Notes: generated by a model from the sequence alone, not told the origin. A stretch of DNA of 37,667 bases from an uncultured Bacilli bacterium (GCA_944332675.1 CALVKJ010000005.1:1-37667); one strand, 5' to 3'. Counted from the first letter of the stretch, positions 1-8,642 are shown. Program-made: numbers and translations.

Positions 1-10
1 TAAAAAAGAA

Positions 11-27
11 GTAGCTATTTAAGCTAC
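11..27 (-). terminator. Hairpin terminator at left edge
   Basis: GTAGCT and AGCTAC pair around a five-base loop, and read on minus they are followed by TTCTTTTTT. It probably ends transcripts that run through the weak ftsW terminator, since no gene is visible between 28 and 87. Confidence 0.6.
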
Positions 28-80
28 CTCGTATGGTAATTATCTTGTGCCACACACACTATTTGACAATTAACCAAGAA

Positions 81-120
81 AACAAGACTAAAGAGCTTTT
101 ATTTCTCTTTTCGTCTTGTT
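81..120 (-). terminator. Long hairpin over the ftsW 3' end
   Basis: AACAAGAC (81-88) pairs with GTCTTGTT (113-120), and inside it AAAGAG (90-95) pairs with CTCTTT (105-110). The ftsW stop codon and its last codons lie in the stem. The U-tract on the minus side is poor, so termination may be partial. Confidence 0.5.
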
Positions 121-1245
121 TATTTTATTTTCAATATTTACTCTTTGAACTACAAATAGCATAACTATTACATTAACAGTAAAACTACCACCATAACTAA
201 GTAAAGGAAGTGGTACCCCAGTTAAAGGAATTAATGCAAGTACCCCCAATAAATTAATTAGTATATGTAACGTCAAAAACCAAAATGTTCCATAAGCTAA
301 AACACTACAGCGTAAGTTTTCTGATTCTTTAGCAATCTTTAATATTCTAAATAACATATATGCATAACAGAGTATTAAAAATATTCCAAATAATAATCCT
401 AATTCTTCTACTATTATAGGAAATATAAAGTCTGTATGACTTTCTGGTAAATACAAATATTTTTGAGTAGAATTACCAAGGCCTACTCCAAACAAACCCC
501 CATTGTTAATTGCAATAAATCCATTACAAACTTGATATCCCGTAGTTTCTGTATATCTTGAGCACGGATTTTGAAACGTCAAACGATCCATTTGCATACT
601 ATTAAGTAAATCACTGCCAGAATAAAGAATAACCACCACTGCAATAACTAAACCTATTGCTAAAACCTTTATGACTCTAATCATATTATTTTGTACTATT
701 GGAACACTTATAAATGTTAGAAACACGATACCTGCAATAATCGCAGCACTTCCAAGGTCCGGTTGCATAGCAACAAGTCCTGCAACAATTGCCCCAAAAC
801 CTAAAGGAACCAAATAAACATAAATATTTTTCACCTTTTGATAATGTAATTTATTATAATATATCGCTGAAAAAACAATTAAAATTGACTTAGCAAATTC
901 ACTAGGTTGCAAGTTAAAAAAACCTAAATCATACCAACTAACAGCATTATTTGTCATTTTTCCGTTAATGAATAAGAATGCCAAGGCAAGTATTATAATT
1001 ATCAAAGCTGGCCAAGCTAAAAAGCCATAATTACGCGTCGGCAATTTAATTATTAGTGTAAGACCAAAAAGTAAAGACACTGAAACAAATATGGCTTGTC
1101 TTATAAAAAAATGATAAGGAGCATAACCATATCTTACAACACTAGATACACTAGATGCACTATAAATCATAACTAAACCTACCACAATAAAAAAAATAGT
1201 TAATATAAAAAGTGGTATATCCATCTTCGAAAATAACTTGCGCAT
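88..1245 (-). CDS. ftsW: FtsW-type SEDS peptidoglycan polymerase
   Basis: A SEDS-family glycosyltransferase that polymerises lipid II into glycan strands in the membrane, probably at the division site. The 385 residues are almost all hydrophobic helices (about ten). Family landmarks are QPSEFAK near residue 115, QPDLGSA near 161, an extracytoplasmic PESHTDFIFPIIVEELG stretch, and the C-terminal PLLSYGGS motif. The length is typical. The start has AAGGAGAT five bases upstream. It is the last gene of a minus operon behind two small membrane-protein genes. RodA and SpoVE are close relatives; the PESHTDFIF segment favours FtsW/SpoVE. No partner penicillin-binding protein is adjacent. Confidence 0.9.
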   Translation of the reverse strand: MRKLFSKMDIPLFILTIFFIVVGLVMIYSASSVSSVVRYGYAPYHFFIRQAIFVSVSLLFGLTLIIKLPTRNYGFLAWPALIIIILALAFLFINGKMTNNAVSWYDLGFFNLQPSEFAKSILIVFSAIYYNKLHYQKVKNIYVYLVPLGFGAIVAGLVAMQPDLGSAAIIAGIVFLTFISVPIVQNNMIRVIKVLAIGLVIAVVVILYSGSDLLNSMQMDRLTFQNPCSRYTETTGYQVCNGFIAINNGGLFGVGLGNSTQKYLYLPESHTDFIFPIIVEELGLLFGIFLILCYAYMLFRILKIAKESENLRCSVLAYGTFWFLTLHILINLLGVLALIPLTGVPLPLLSYGGSFTVNVIVMLFVVQRVNIENKINKTKREIKAL

Positions 1246-1266
1246 ATCTTATCTCCTTAAAATAAC

Positions 1267-1482
1267 TTAAAAATATTTTATAATAAAAAGTATTACATAT
1301 CCTCCTAAAATTAAAAAAAGCATTAATGCCGCCAAAAATTCAGCAGCAATCATTATTCCAGTAGCATTTCCATTTCTTCTTTTAGACTCAATTAATATGA
1401 TTAACAATAGAGCAACAAGCATTTTAAATAGATTATGAGGAATAAAAATAAAGTTTGCTAAAGCTAAAAGCAAATATATCAA
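1267..1482 (-). CDS. Small membrane protein, unknown
   Basis: A 71-residue, very hydrophobic protein with two or three predicted membrane helices (about 2-30 and 44-68) separated by a short polar ESKRRNGN loop. I do not recognise the family. The start is TTG at 1482, supported by AGGAGG eight bases upstream; that ribosome site lies inside the last codons of the preceding gene, which points to translational coupling. It sits 21 bases before ftsW in the same operon, so a role at the membrane during wall synthesis is possible but only inferred from position. Confidence 0.7.
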   Translation of the reverse strand: MIYLLLALANFIFIPHNLFKMLVALLLIILIESKRRNGNATGIMIAAEFLAALMLFLILGGYVILFIIKYF

Positions 1483-1483
1483 A

Positions 1484-1891
1484 CTAACAACCTCCTAAAT
1501 CAAATTCTTGCGTTTCCTTCTCTAAACATACTATTTTATATTTACAATTAATTTTTTCAATCGAACAATCAAATGTATTGTCGTGATCAATATTATCAAT
1601 TGTAATTGTATTATTAGAATTTAAAGTAGCATAAAGATAATTATCTCCACTCAATATTTTTTCATTAAATTTTGTTACTAGTTCTTCTATACTAATTTCC
1701 TCTCCATAATTTTGATAGGTATGTTCTACATAAACTAAATCAAAAACATCAATAGCTACACCGGAATCAAGATATAATAATGTGTCTTCTCGATAATCTT
1801 CCACCATCTTCTCTGCTCTTTTATATCGCCACAAAAGAATTGCTCCTCCTACTAACACTACAAGCAAAATAAATATAAAAACCTTTTTCAT
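1484..1891 (-). CDS. Membrane-anchored extracytoplasmic protein, unknown
   Basis: 135 residues: one N-terminal helix (about 4-22) after a Lys-rich start, then an acidic soluble domain expected outside the cell. Two cysteines (near 109 and 116) in a DCSIEKINCKYKIVC stretch, plus a C-terminal GGC, could form disulfides. No family recognised. The first gene of the operon leading to ftsW; GGAGGG lies three bases before the ATG, and an extended -10 (TGATAAAAT) sits just upstream at about 1910-1918. Confidence 0.7.
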   Translation of the reverse strand: MKKVFIFILLVVLVGGAILLWRYKRAEKMVEDYREDTLLYLDSGVAIDVFDLVYVEHTYQNYGEEISIEELVTKFNEKILSGDNYLYATLNSNNTITIDNIDHDNTFDCSIEKINCKYKIVCLEKETQEFDLGGC

Positions 1892-1967
1892 AAGCCCTCC
1901 TACACTAACATTTTATCATAATATCGAGGAATTTTATTAAAATTTTAAAATTTTAGGTAATTTTAAT

Positions 1968-2012
1968 GTCAAAATTTGACTATTAATAATAAATTATAAT
2001 AGATAAGGAGGT
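1968..2012 (+). promoter_or_regulatory. Promoter, palindrome and SD of the YjcZ-like gene
   Basis: TATAAT lies at 1995-2000, and AAGGAGGT at 2005-2012 immediately follows the expected transcription start, giving a leader of only about 12 bases. Upstream is a perfect 13-base palindrome, GTCAAAATTTGAC (1968-1980), which replaces a normally spaced -35 and could be an operator. Confidence 0.55.
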
Positions 2013-2018
2013 ATATAT

Positions 2019-2210
2019 ATGTATTATTATGGAAATAACGGATACTATGGCGGAGGTTATGGCGGATACGGTTATCAAAATCCTTGCTGTGGCTCTTATG
2101 CTGGTTATACTAGCGGTTATGGTATCGGTGCTGCTATTTGGATCGTATTATTTATCCTACTAGTCATCATTTTAGGAGCAGGATGGTCTTGGAATAACAA
2201 CAACAATTAA
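2019..2210 (+). CDS. YjcZ-like Gly/Tyr-rich small membrane protein
   Basis: 63 residues. The first 35 are Gly/Tyr-rich with GGYGG repeats and a CC pair, followed by one hydrophobic helix (about 40-56) and a WSWNNNNN tail. This layout resembles the YjcZ/YtzI family of tiny proteins found in Bacillus spore coats, but the family's hallmark residues are only partly matched, and a sporulation role cannot be claimed here. It has its own promoter, a perfect SD and its own terminator, so it is a single-gene unit, probably well expressed. Confidence 0.75.
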   Translation: MYYYGNNGYYGGGYGGYGYQNPCCGSYAGYTSGYGIGAAIWIVLFILLVIILGAGWSWNNNNN

Positions 2211-2217
2211 TAAATTG

Positions 2218-2240
2218 AGGAGTTTTAACTCCTTTTTTTT
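2218..2240 (+). terminator. Terminator of the YjcZ-like gene
   Basis: AGGAGT and ACTCCT form a six-pair stem with a TTTA loop, followed by eight T. The last T bases double as part of the def -35 region. Confidence 0.85.
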
Positions 2241-2280
2241 GCAATTTTTCTCATATTTTGTTAAAATATCTCCAGGTGAT
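2239..2280 (+). promoter_or_regulatory. Promoter and SD of def
   Basis: TTGCAA (2239-2244), 17 bases, then TAAAAT (2262-2267) preceded by an extended TG. The ribosome site AGGTGAT starts at 2274, where transcription is expected to begin, so the leader is about 11 bases. Confidence 0.75.
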
Positions 2281-2284
2281 GCAA

Positions 2285-2836
2285 ATGAAACTACCAAATA
2301 TTAAAATATTAGATGAAAAACATAAAATATTACATCAAAAAAGTAATGAAGTAACATTTCCTGTAAGCAAGGAAGATAGACGTCTTGCTGAAGATACCAT
2401 AAAATATTTAGAAATGAGTCAAGATGAAGATATTGCTGAAAAATATAATTTACGTGCTGGTATGGGAATGGCTTTCGTTCAACTAGGTAAACTTAAAAGA
2501 ATATTTGTAATAGCTAATGAACGTGAAGACCATACTTTTGAAGAATATGTAATAATTAACCCTAAAATTATAAGTAGAAGTGAAGAATTAATATTCGTCG
2601 GCGAAGGAGAAGGCTGTTTAAGTGTGAATCGTCCTGTCGAAGGCATTGTACCTAGAAATGCTCGGGTTACTGTTGAATATTATGATTATGAAGGTAACAA
2701 AAAAACTATCAGAGTTCGTGAAGATTTAGCAGTAGCTTTCCAACACGAAATTGATCACCTAGATGGTATTTTATTCACCGATAAAATTGATCCTAAAAAT
2801 CCTTATAAAGACCGTGAAAAAATGCGAGAAATCTAA
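2285..2836 (+). CDS. def: Peptide deformylase
   Basis: Removes the formyl group from the initiator methionine of new proteins; a cytoplasmic metalloenzyme. All three family motifs are visible: GMGMAFVQLGK (variant of GxGxAAxQ, with F for the usual A), EGCLSV with the metal-binding Cys, and QHEIDHLDG with the two metal-binding His and catalytic Glu. The ATG at 2285 is preferred over the upstream TTG at 2258 because AGGTGAT lies just before it and the upstream codons fall inside the promoter; this gives 183 residues, normal for the long Gram-positive type 2 enzyme. A bidirectional terminator follows. Confidence 0.93.
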   Translation: MKLPNIKILDEKHKILHQKSNEVTFPVSKEDRRLAEDTIKYLEMSQDEDIAEKYNLRAGMGMAFVQLGKLKRIFVIANEREDHTFEEYVIINPKIISRSEELIFVGEGEGCLSVNRPVEGIVPRNARVTVEYYDYEGNKKTIRVREDLAVAFQHEIDHLDGILFTDKIDPKNPYKDREKMREI

Positions 2837-2867
2837 AAATACTGGTTGAAATTAACCAGTATTTTTT
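2836..2867. terminator. Bidirectional terminator between def and smc
   Basis: ATACTGGTT and AACCAGTAT form a nine-pair stem, extended by A:T pairs, with T runs on both strands. It serves def on plus and smc on minus. Confidence 0.9.
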
Positions 2868-5796
2868 AAACTTCTAATTTTGCACTAACTATTTTACTTA
2901 CACCTGATTCTTGCATCGTTATTCCATACAAGGAATCACAATATTCCATCATTCTCTTTTTATGCGTAATGACAATAAATTGACTATTCATCTTTTCATG
3001 GCTTAAATATTTGCCAAACATATCGACATTTACTTCATCTAAAGCTGCCTCAGCTTCATCTAGAATAACAAATGGTGAAGGTTTAACGCGTAGCATTGCA
3101 AAAAGCAAACAAATTGCTGTCAAAGCTTTTTCACCACCTGACAAAGAAACCGGTGAATTAATCTTTTTTCCTGGAGGAATCGCAATAATATCTATTCCTG
3201 TATTAAGTAAATCATCAGGATCACTAAGTTTTAGTTCTCCTCTACCACCTTTAAACATCAATTTAAATATATCGGCGAAGGCATCTTTGATATCCATAAA
3301 TGATTTTTTAAACTTTTCAACCATTATATCATCCATTTGTTCAATTATCTCTTTTAATTCCGAACTAGAATTTTCTAGATCACTCTTTTGATTATTTAAA
3401 AAATCATAACGTTTACTAAGTCTTTCATATTCTTCAATAGATCCCAAATTTACATTACCTAAACTATTAAGTTCTCTTTTTAAATTATTGACTTTTTCTC
3501 TTGCTAAATCCGGATCCATATCCAAAGTATAAGATACACTAGCATAATCATATGTCAGATTATATTCATCATTTAATACATCTAATAAATTATCTAGTTT
3601 AACTTCTAACTTACCACTAAGTACTTCCTTATTTTTAAGCTCATTATTGACACTATTATAATTACTATTAGCTTCTCGCATATTCTTTTCTAAAGTATTA
3701 ATTTGATCAACAATATCATCTTTTTCTCTTTTTATTCGTTTTATATCATTGTTGATGATATCCCTATCTTTACTAGTTTTATTGATTTGTTCTAATAAAT
3801 CAACTAAGTGATCATTTAACTTATTAGATTTTAAATCTTCCATTCCAGCAAGTTCACTAGTCAAGTTATTATATTCATCAGTAATCCTACTAAGAGATGT
3901 CTTTTTGTTAAATAACTCATCATTAAGCAAAATAACATATTTATCTAAAACGATTTCTCTTTCTTCAGCTTCAGCTATTTCTTTATCATAATTTTCCAAT
4001 TCCTTTGTCAAAGAATTAATTAAAACATTTAATTTATTATAATCATCTTTTAACTTATTGAGTTCATTTTTTTCATTTAACATACTATTTTTCTTAGAAG
4101 TACCACCTGTTATAGAACCTCCAGCATGTTGAATTTCACCATCTAATGATACAATTCGATATTTATAATTTATAAGTTTACCTATAACATTTAAGGTATT
4201 AGCATTTTCTACTACAATTACTTGACCTAATTGATTTTCTATAATACTCCTATATTTTTCATCAAACGTTAGCATATCTGATAATATACCGATATACCCA
4301 TGGATATTTTTTATATCATCAATTATCTCTTTATTTACATATCTAGACTTTATAATACTTAAAGGAAAAAATGTTGCTCTACCAAGTTTACGTTCTTTTA
4401 AAAATTCAATAGCATTTATGGCTGCCGTATCATCATCAACCACTATATAGTTTGCAGCATTACCTAAAGCAACATCTAAAGCAACTACTAAACGCTCAGG
4501 TATTTCAATTAACTTACCAATAGTGTTATGAATGCCAAAAAGCCTTGGATTATTTAAAATATTTCGAACAGACACCGGCGTATTTTCTGCATTCAATATA
4601 TTGTTTTCTAAAATATCGATCTTATTTTGAAGTAAATATAAAGCTTTACTCTTTTCCATCAATGAATTATTAGTATTACTTCTTTTTACCTTTAATACCA
4701 ATAATCTATTTTTTACTTCTTCACCCTTTTTACGCTCTTCTGCAATACTGGCCTCAATTTCTGCTACATCCCTTGTTGTTACATCTATATTTTTCTTAAG
4801 GGATAATTCTTGTTCCTTTAGTTTTAGTAAATTATCATCGATTTTTTTATTATCAACCTCATATTTTTGCCTTTCTAAAGTAATTTGCTTTTCACTATTT
4901 AGGCTATTTAAAGTATCACTAATGCGTAATAATTCTTCTCTTTTTTCATTTATTTTATCTTCTAGTTCAATATTTTGCAGTTTTAATTTTTCTAACTCGG
5001 CATCTATATCACTAGTTTTTAAAGTCAAAAGATTTTCTTTTAACCCTTCTATTTCTGTTTTTAAAACACTATATTCACTATTTATTTCATTGATATCTCG
5101 CACAATTAATGCTATATCGATATTTTCTAATTCACCTTTAATTTCTTTATATTTCTTAGCTACAATACTTTGTTCTTTTAAAGGCTCAACTGTTTTAGAT
5201 AATTCCGTGATTATTAATTTAATTCTCGTTAAATTTTCCTCAGTCTTTTCTAACTTTTTTAATGATTCTTCTTTTCTCTTTTTATATTTTAACACTCCAG
5301 CGGCACTTTCAAAAATAACCCGGCGATCACTAGATTTACTATTAACTATATCCGTTACATTACCTTGCGAAATAATATTAAATGCACTAGATCCTGCCCC
5401 AGAATCGATAAAAAGATCAGTGATATCCTTAAGTCTTACTCGCGAATTATTTATAAAATATTCATTTTCTCCCGTAGAATAGACTATTCTTTTAATCTCT
5501 ACTTCCGCAAAATCACTGTGTAAATATTTATCAGTATTATCAAAAGTCAAAGCAACCATTGCCCTCTTTTGACCTTCTCTTGATTCGCTACCACTAAATA
5601 TAACATCACTCATTGAATTTTGACCACGTAAATTTTTAACCGATTGTTCTCCCAAAACCCAACGTACTGCATCGACAATGTTACTTTTACCAGATCCATT
5701 TGGCCCTACAATTCCTGTAATTCCAGGATGTATTTCCAAATCTAGCTTATCTGCAAATGATTTAAACCCCTGTGCTCGTATACTTTTTAAATACAT
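2866..5796 (-). CDS. smc: Chromosome segregation ATPase SMC, short form
   Basis: Forms the SMC-ScpAB condensin that organises and separates replicated chromosomes. Walker A GPNGSGKS is at residues 31-38, a hinge with the typical GKLIEIPE and GRATFFPL segments at about 405-530, and the ABC signature LSGGEKAL at 885 with Walker B FVILDEAEAALD near 909. Two long coiled coils join these parts. At 976 residues it is about 200 shorter than the Bacillus protein (about 1,190); the shortening is in the coiled coils and matches Mycoplasma SMC length. It starts three bases after the rnc stop, with AGGTGA as SD. ftsY, the usual next gene, is absent; a terminator follows instead. Confidence 0.95.
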   Translation of the reverse strand: MYLKSIRAQGFKSFADKLDLEIHPGITGIVGPNGSGKSNIVDAVRWVLGEQSVKNLRGQNSMSDVIFSGSESREGQKRAMVALTFDNTDKYLHSDFAEVEIKRIVYSTGENEYFINNSRVRLKDITDLFIDSGAGSSAFNIISQGNVTDIVNSKSSDRRVIFESAAGVLKYKKRKEESLKKLEKTEENLTRIKLIITELSKTVEPLKEQSIVAKKYKEIKGELENIDIALIVRDINEINSEYSVLKTEIEGLKENLLTLKTSDIDAELEKLKLQNIELEDKINEKREELLRISDTLNSLNSEKQITLERQKYEVDNKKIDDNLLKLKEQELSLKKNIDVTTRDVAEIEASIAEERKKGEEVKNRLLVLKVKRSNTNNSLMEKSKALYLLQNKIDILENNILNAENTPVSVRNILNNPRLFGIHNTIGKLIEIPERLVVALDVALGNAANYIVVDDDTAAINAIEFLKERKLGRATFFPLSIIKSRYVNKEIIDDIKNIHGYIGILSDMLTFDEKYRSIIENQLGQVIVVENANTLNVIGKLINYKYRIVSLDGEIQHAGGSITGGTSKKNSMLNEKNELNKLKDDYNKLNVLINSLTKELENYDKEIAEAEEREIVLDKYVILLNDELFNKKTSLSRITDEYNNLTSELAGMEDLKSNKLNDHLVDLLEQINKTSKDRDIINNDIKRIKREKDDIVDQINTLEKNMREANSNYNSVNNELKNKEVLSGKLEVKLDNLLDVLNDEYNLTYDYASVSYTLDMDPDLAREKVNNLKRELNSLGNVNLGSIEEYERLSKRYDFLNNQKSDLENSSSELKEIIEQMDDIMVEKFKKSFMDIKDAFADIFKLMFKGGRGELKLSDPDDLLNTGIDIIAIPPGKKINSPVSLSGGEKALTAICLLFAMLRVKPSPFVILDEAEAALDEVNVDMFGKYLSHEKMNSQFIVITHKKRMMEYCDSLYGITMQESGVSKIVSAKLEV

Positions 5797-5799
5797 AAA

Positions 5800-6450
5800 T
5801 CACCTATGACTTTTATTGTAAGCATCTAAAGCAGCTCTTTGTTCAGCTTCTTTTTTGCTACTGCCTCGTCCCTTCCCATAAATTATATTGTCGATTTTAA
5901 CTACTACTTCAAAAACTTTTTTATGAGCTTCGCCATATTCTTTTACTACTTCATATTCAACTGACTTTTTACCTGTTTGCACTAATTCTTGTAACTTTGT
6001 TTTGTAGTCAGCATTAAAATCCATTTCCTTTTTTATATAAGGAATGATAATCGTATCAATATATTTTTTAGCAACTGAATAACCTTGATCTAAATAAATA
6101 GCTCCCACTACTGCTTCAAATACATCAGCAATAATCGTATCATTTAAATTATGCATTTGCCCATGTCCTAGGCGAATATTTTCATCAATACCTAATTCCT
6201 TAGCATATGTTGCTAAAGCTTTTTCACAAACATAATTAGCTCTAAGCTTAGTCATCTCTCCTTCTTTATAATTGGTATGCAAATAAAAATACTCACTTGT
6301 AACAACTTCTAAAACAGCATCTCCCAAAAATTCTAGGCGTTCATAGTTATCACAACCTTTATGTTCATTGGCATAACTACTATGCGTAAGAGCAGTTTCT
6401 AATAATTTACTATTTTTAAACTTTATATTAAATCTTTCTAAAAATTCCAT
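5800..6450 (-). CDS. rnc: Ribonuclease III
   Basis: Cleaves double-stranded RNA, including the rRNA precursor, and can process antisense duplexes. The signature YERLEFLGDAVL is at about 36-47 with the catalytic acidic residues, a second acidic cluster EAVVGAIYLDQG is near 115, and a double-stranded RNA-binding domain fills about 145-216, ending in the GxGxSKKEAEQRAA motif. Length 216 is normal. It heads the rnc-smc operon, an order conserved in Bacillota. TATAAT (6474-6479 on minus) with an extended TG lies upstream. Confidence 0.95.
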   Translation of the reverse strand: MEFLERFNIKFKNSKLLETALTHSSYANEHKGCDNYERLEFLGDAVLEVVTSEYFYLHTNYKEGEMTKLRANYVCEKALATYAKELGIDENIRLGHGQMHNLNDTIIADVFEAVVGAIYLDQGYSVAKKYIDTIIIPYIKKEMDFNADYKTKLQELVQTGKKSVEYEVVKEYGEAHKKVFEVVVKIDNIIYGKGRGSSKKEAEQRAALDAYNKSHR

Positions 6451-6505
6451 CCTACCAAATCCAATCCTAATTAATTATAGCAAATTTTTTGCCATTTGAA
6501 AACAA

Positions 6506-6545
6506 TTTACAAAATACTAATTTTATAGTAAAATTTAATGGGTGG
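6506..6545 (+). promoter_or_regulatory. Promoter and SD of yidD
   Basis: TTTACA (6506-6511), 17 bases, TAAAAT (6529-6534). The SD GGGTGG begins at about 6540, again at the predicted transcript start. It diverges from the rnc promoter. Confidence 0.75.
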
Positions 6546-6550
6546 TAAGT

Positions 6551-6778
6551 TTGAAAAAAATATGCATTTATTTAATACGAGCTTATCAAGTTACTCCGCT
6601 TCATACTCACAGTATGTGTCGTTTCACTCCAACTTGTAGTGAATATACAATCGAAGCAATTGAAGAATACGGAGTAATTAAAGGAATAAAATTGGGTATC
6701 AAAAGAATCCTTAGATGCCGTCCTCACGGCGGATTCGGATTTGATCCCGTAAAAGGAAAGGAAAATAACATTAAATGA
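6551..6778 (+). CDS. yidD: Membrane protein insertion efficiency factor YidD
   Basis: A small membrane-associated protein that helps YidC/Sec insert membrane proteins. It carries the family core [20 protein letters not shown] and [16 protein letters not shown], with the three conserved Cys. The TTG at 6551 is preferred to the GTG at 6542: the GTG lies within the SD GGGTGG, and the TTG gives the usual K-K-I-x-I-x-L-I-R start and 75 residues. It usually lies by yidC or rnpA; here it stands apart and overlaps the following lipoprotein gene by four bases (ATGA), so the two are translationally coupled. Confidence 0.92.
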   Translation: MKKICIYLIRAYQVTPLHTHSMCRFTPTCSEYTIEAIEEYGVIKGIKLGIKRILRCRPHGGFGFDPVKGKENNIK

Positions 6779-7638
6779 ATTTAATAAAAAAATTTTTTTT
6801 ACTAGGCTTATCAGCATTTTTACTAACCGGTTGTAGTTTAACTAAGGATAGTCTAGAGGATGCAACCATTTATACGACGGTGTATCCAATTGAATATTTA
6901 ACTGAATTTTTATATAGTGATTATGCAGAAATCGATAGCATTTATCCTAATGAAGCTGATGTTGCCTCTTATGAACTAACTGAAAAGCAATTACAAGAGT
7001 ATGCCCGAGGAGATCTATTCATTTATAATGGATTGGGTAACGAAAAAAACATTACCAAAGATATGATAAATATTAATGATGATTTATTAATTATCGATGT
7101 TGCCAACGGGCTAAACTATTCTTATGGTATTGAAGAATTATGGATGAGCCCTAATAATTATTTAATGCTTGCTAAAAACATTAAAGATTACTTAATCGAA
7201 TATCTAGAAAGCACCACTATCATTGATTATGTTCAAACCAAATATAATGAACTAGCAGAAATACTATCATTAAAAGATGCTGACTTACGAGCTATTGGTA
7301 AAGAAGCTTATGAAAATGGCACTAATACTTTAGTAGTTAGCAATGATGTATTTAAATACTTAGAAAACTATGGATTTGAAATTATTTCCCTAGATGAAGA
7401 AACCTTAACTGAAAGCACACTTAATTCGATCAGGGAAGACTTTGATGATGGAACATATGATACAATCATAGTTTTAGATAATAACTATACAGAAAATATT
7501 AATAGTATAATTGAAGATTATGAAGCTAATACTATTGATGTATCATCGATGACCACATTTAAAGAAGGCAGTAACGACTATATAACTGTAATGCAACAAT
7601 TTATTGATGACATTAGAAACTTAAGTTTAACTGATTGA
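6775..7638 (+). CDS. ZnuA/TroA-like lipoprotein lacking the metal-ligand histidines
   Basis: A lipoprotein (signal to residue 20, lipobox LTGC) with the cluster A-I solute-binding fold used for Zn or Mn uptake. [13 protein letters not shown] at the start and [14 protein letters not shown] near 78 fit the family well. The three usual His ligands look replaced: the HxYEPT position reads ASYELT, the DPHxWLSP position reads EELWMSP, and the SHxAFxY position reads SNDVFKY. The C-terminal acidic ligand (IDVSS) may remain. There is no ABC permease or ATPase beside it. It may bind another ligand or be a structural relic with a new role. It overlaps yidD and ends in TGA inside the tRNA-Ser promoter. 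Confidence 0.75.
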   Translation: MNLIKKFFLLGLSAFLLTGCSLTKDSLEDATIYTTVYPIEYLTEFLYSDYAEIDSIYPNEADVASYELTEKQLQEYARGDLFIYNGLGNEKNITKDMININDDLLIIDVANGLNYSYGIEELWMSPNNYLMLAKNIKDYLIEYLESTTIIDYVQTKYNELAEILSLKDADLRAIGKEAYENGTNTLVVSNDVFKYLENYGFEIISLDEETLTESTLNSIREDFDDGTYDTIIVLDNNYTENINSIIEDYEANTIDVSSMTTFKEGSNDYITVMQQFIDDIRNLSLTD

Positions 7639-7663
7639 CAAGGGTCTACTTTTATATTAAAAT
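7635..7663 (+). promoter_or_regulatory. Promoter of tRNA-Ser
   Basis: A perfect TTGACA (7635-7640) that overlaps the lipoprotein stop codon, 17 bases, then TAAAAT (7658-7663). The mature tRNA begins 15 bases later. Confidence 0.85.
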
Positions 7664-7678
7664 ATAGAAGTAGCGTTT

Positions 7679-7769
7679 GGAGTAGTACTCAAGAGGCTGA
7701 AGAGGCGCCCCTGCTAAGGGTGTAGGTCGGGAAACTGGCGCGAGAGTTCAAATCTCTCCTACTCCGCCA
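7679..7769 (+). tRNA. tRNA-Ser (anticodon GCT)
   Basis: A 91-base class II tRNA: acceptor GGAGTAG pairs with CTACTCC, the anticodon loop is CTGCTAA, there is a long variable arm, and the T arm reads GAGAG-TTCAAAT-CTCTC. Discriminator G and an encoded CCA are present. It reads AGC and AGT. Confidence 0.95.
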
Positions 7770-7780
7770 TAAAAACAACA

Positions 7781-7808
7781 AAAGACTAGAATTTTTTATC
7801 TAGTCTTT
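7781..7808. terminator. Bidirectional terminator of tRNA-Ser and glycerophosphodiesterase gene
   Basis: AAAGACTAGA and TCTAGTCTTT form ten pairs, with T-rich sequence after the stem on plus and a TTTTGTTGTTTTT run on minus. The stop codon of the minus gene (7786-7788) lies inside the stem. Confidence 0.85.
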
Positions 7809-8505
7809 TTATATTTTCAAATATTATTGTATCGCTTAGCCCCTGAGCCTTTTTCAGACTCTGAGCATTATCTATTGTATACAAATGCAAAGGAATACTC
7901 TCTTTATTTAATTTATCAATGATAGTTTTATTTATTGCATTGATATTATAAGCAACAAAATCTGGTTTATATATTTTTAAATATTTTAATTGTAGCAATA
8001 TATTCTTAACAAATCCAGGCAATTTTGTATTATCCAAATTCCCTACCAATACACCACATTTAACATAAGGATTTCTTTTCTTATACAAATAAGGTATCAA
8101 CGGATTAAAGGATTTAATTGTATACTCACCCTTATATTTTTGCATCAATTCACTTACTTTTTTAACAGTTTTTAACGGATGCTTATAATGTTTTATTTCA
8201 ATATCTAAAAATACTTCAGCATTAATTAATTGTAATACGTCTTCTAATAACGGTATTTTCTCATCCGTATCTTTCAATTTATATTTTCTTAATTCTTCAT
8301 ACGTACACTTATCGACATTTTTTCTTATTCCCGTAAGACGAAATAAACTTTGATCGTGGAAAACTACCACTTGATTATCTTTAGTAAGTTGGACATCAAA
8401 TTCAATTGGCAATTTTAAATTTTTTGCCTTAGCAAAAGCTTTTAAACTATTTTCAGGAATTTTTTCATTATGTAATCCCCGGTGAGCTATATACATTTTT
8501 GGCAT
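7786..8505 (-). CDS. Glycerophosphodiester phosphodiesterase, cytoplasmic
   Basis: Hydrolyses deacylated phospholipid head groups to glycerol-3-phosphate and an alcohol. A GDPD-family TIM barrel: AHRGLHNEKIPENS at the N terminus, IEFDVQLTKD with the metal-binding Glu and Asp, and VVFHDQSL with the catalytic His. I place the start at the ATG at 8505 (239 residues), with AAAGGAG nine bases upstream; the longer reading frame runs back into tRNA-Glu and would be an artefact. No signal peptide, so it is cytoplasmic. A second, more divergent GDPD gene lies at 28,764. Confidence 0.88.
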   Translation of the reverse strand: MPKMYIAHRGLHNEKIPENSLKAFAKAKNLKLPIEFDVQLTKDNQVVVFHDQSLFRLTGIRKNVDKCTYEELRKYKLKDTDEKIPLLEDVLQLINAEVFLDIEIKHYKHPLKTVKKVSELMQKYKGEYTIKSFNPLIPYLYKKRNPYVKCGVLVGNLDNTKLPGFVKNILLQLKYLKIYKPDFVAYNINAINKTIIDKLNKESIPLHLYTIDNAQSLKKAQGLSDTIIFENIKRLDKKF

Positions 8506-8523
8506 TTCTTCTTGCTCCTTTAA

Positions 8524-8551
8524 AAAAATAAAAAGCCCGCGATTACCGGAC
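8524..8551 (-). terminator. Terminator after tRNA-Glu
   Basis: On minus, GTCCG and CGGGC pair (one G:U) around a seven-base loop, followed by TTTTTATTTTTTT. It lies between the tRNA and the SD of the glycerophosphodiesterase gene. Confidence 0.7.
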
Positions 8552-8565
8552 TTATGTTTTCTAAC

Positions 8566-8642
8566 TGGTGACCCGTACGGGATTTGAACCCATGAATGCA
8601 TGCGTGAAAGGCATGTGTGTTAAACCACTTCACCAACGGGCC
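8566..8642 (-). tRNA. tRNA-Glu (anticodon TTC)
   Basis: 77 bases. Acceptor GGCCCGT pairs with ACGGGTC, the anticodon arm is CATGC-CTTTCAC-GCATG, the T loop is GGTTCAAATCC, and CCA is encoded. It reads GAA and GAG. Confidence 0.95.

Noticed and set aside
8506-8601. N-terminal extension of the phosphodiesterase at 7,786
   Set aside because: Those 32 codons translate the terminator and 3' end of tRNA-Glu; the ATG at 8505 has the proper SD.
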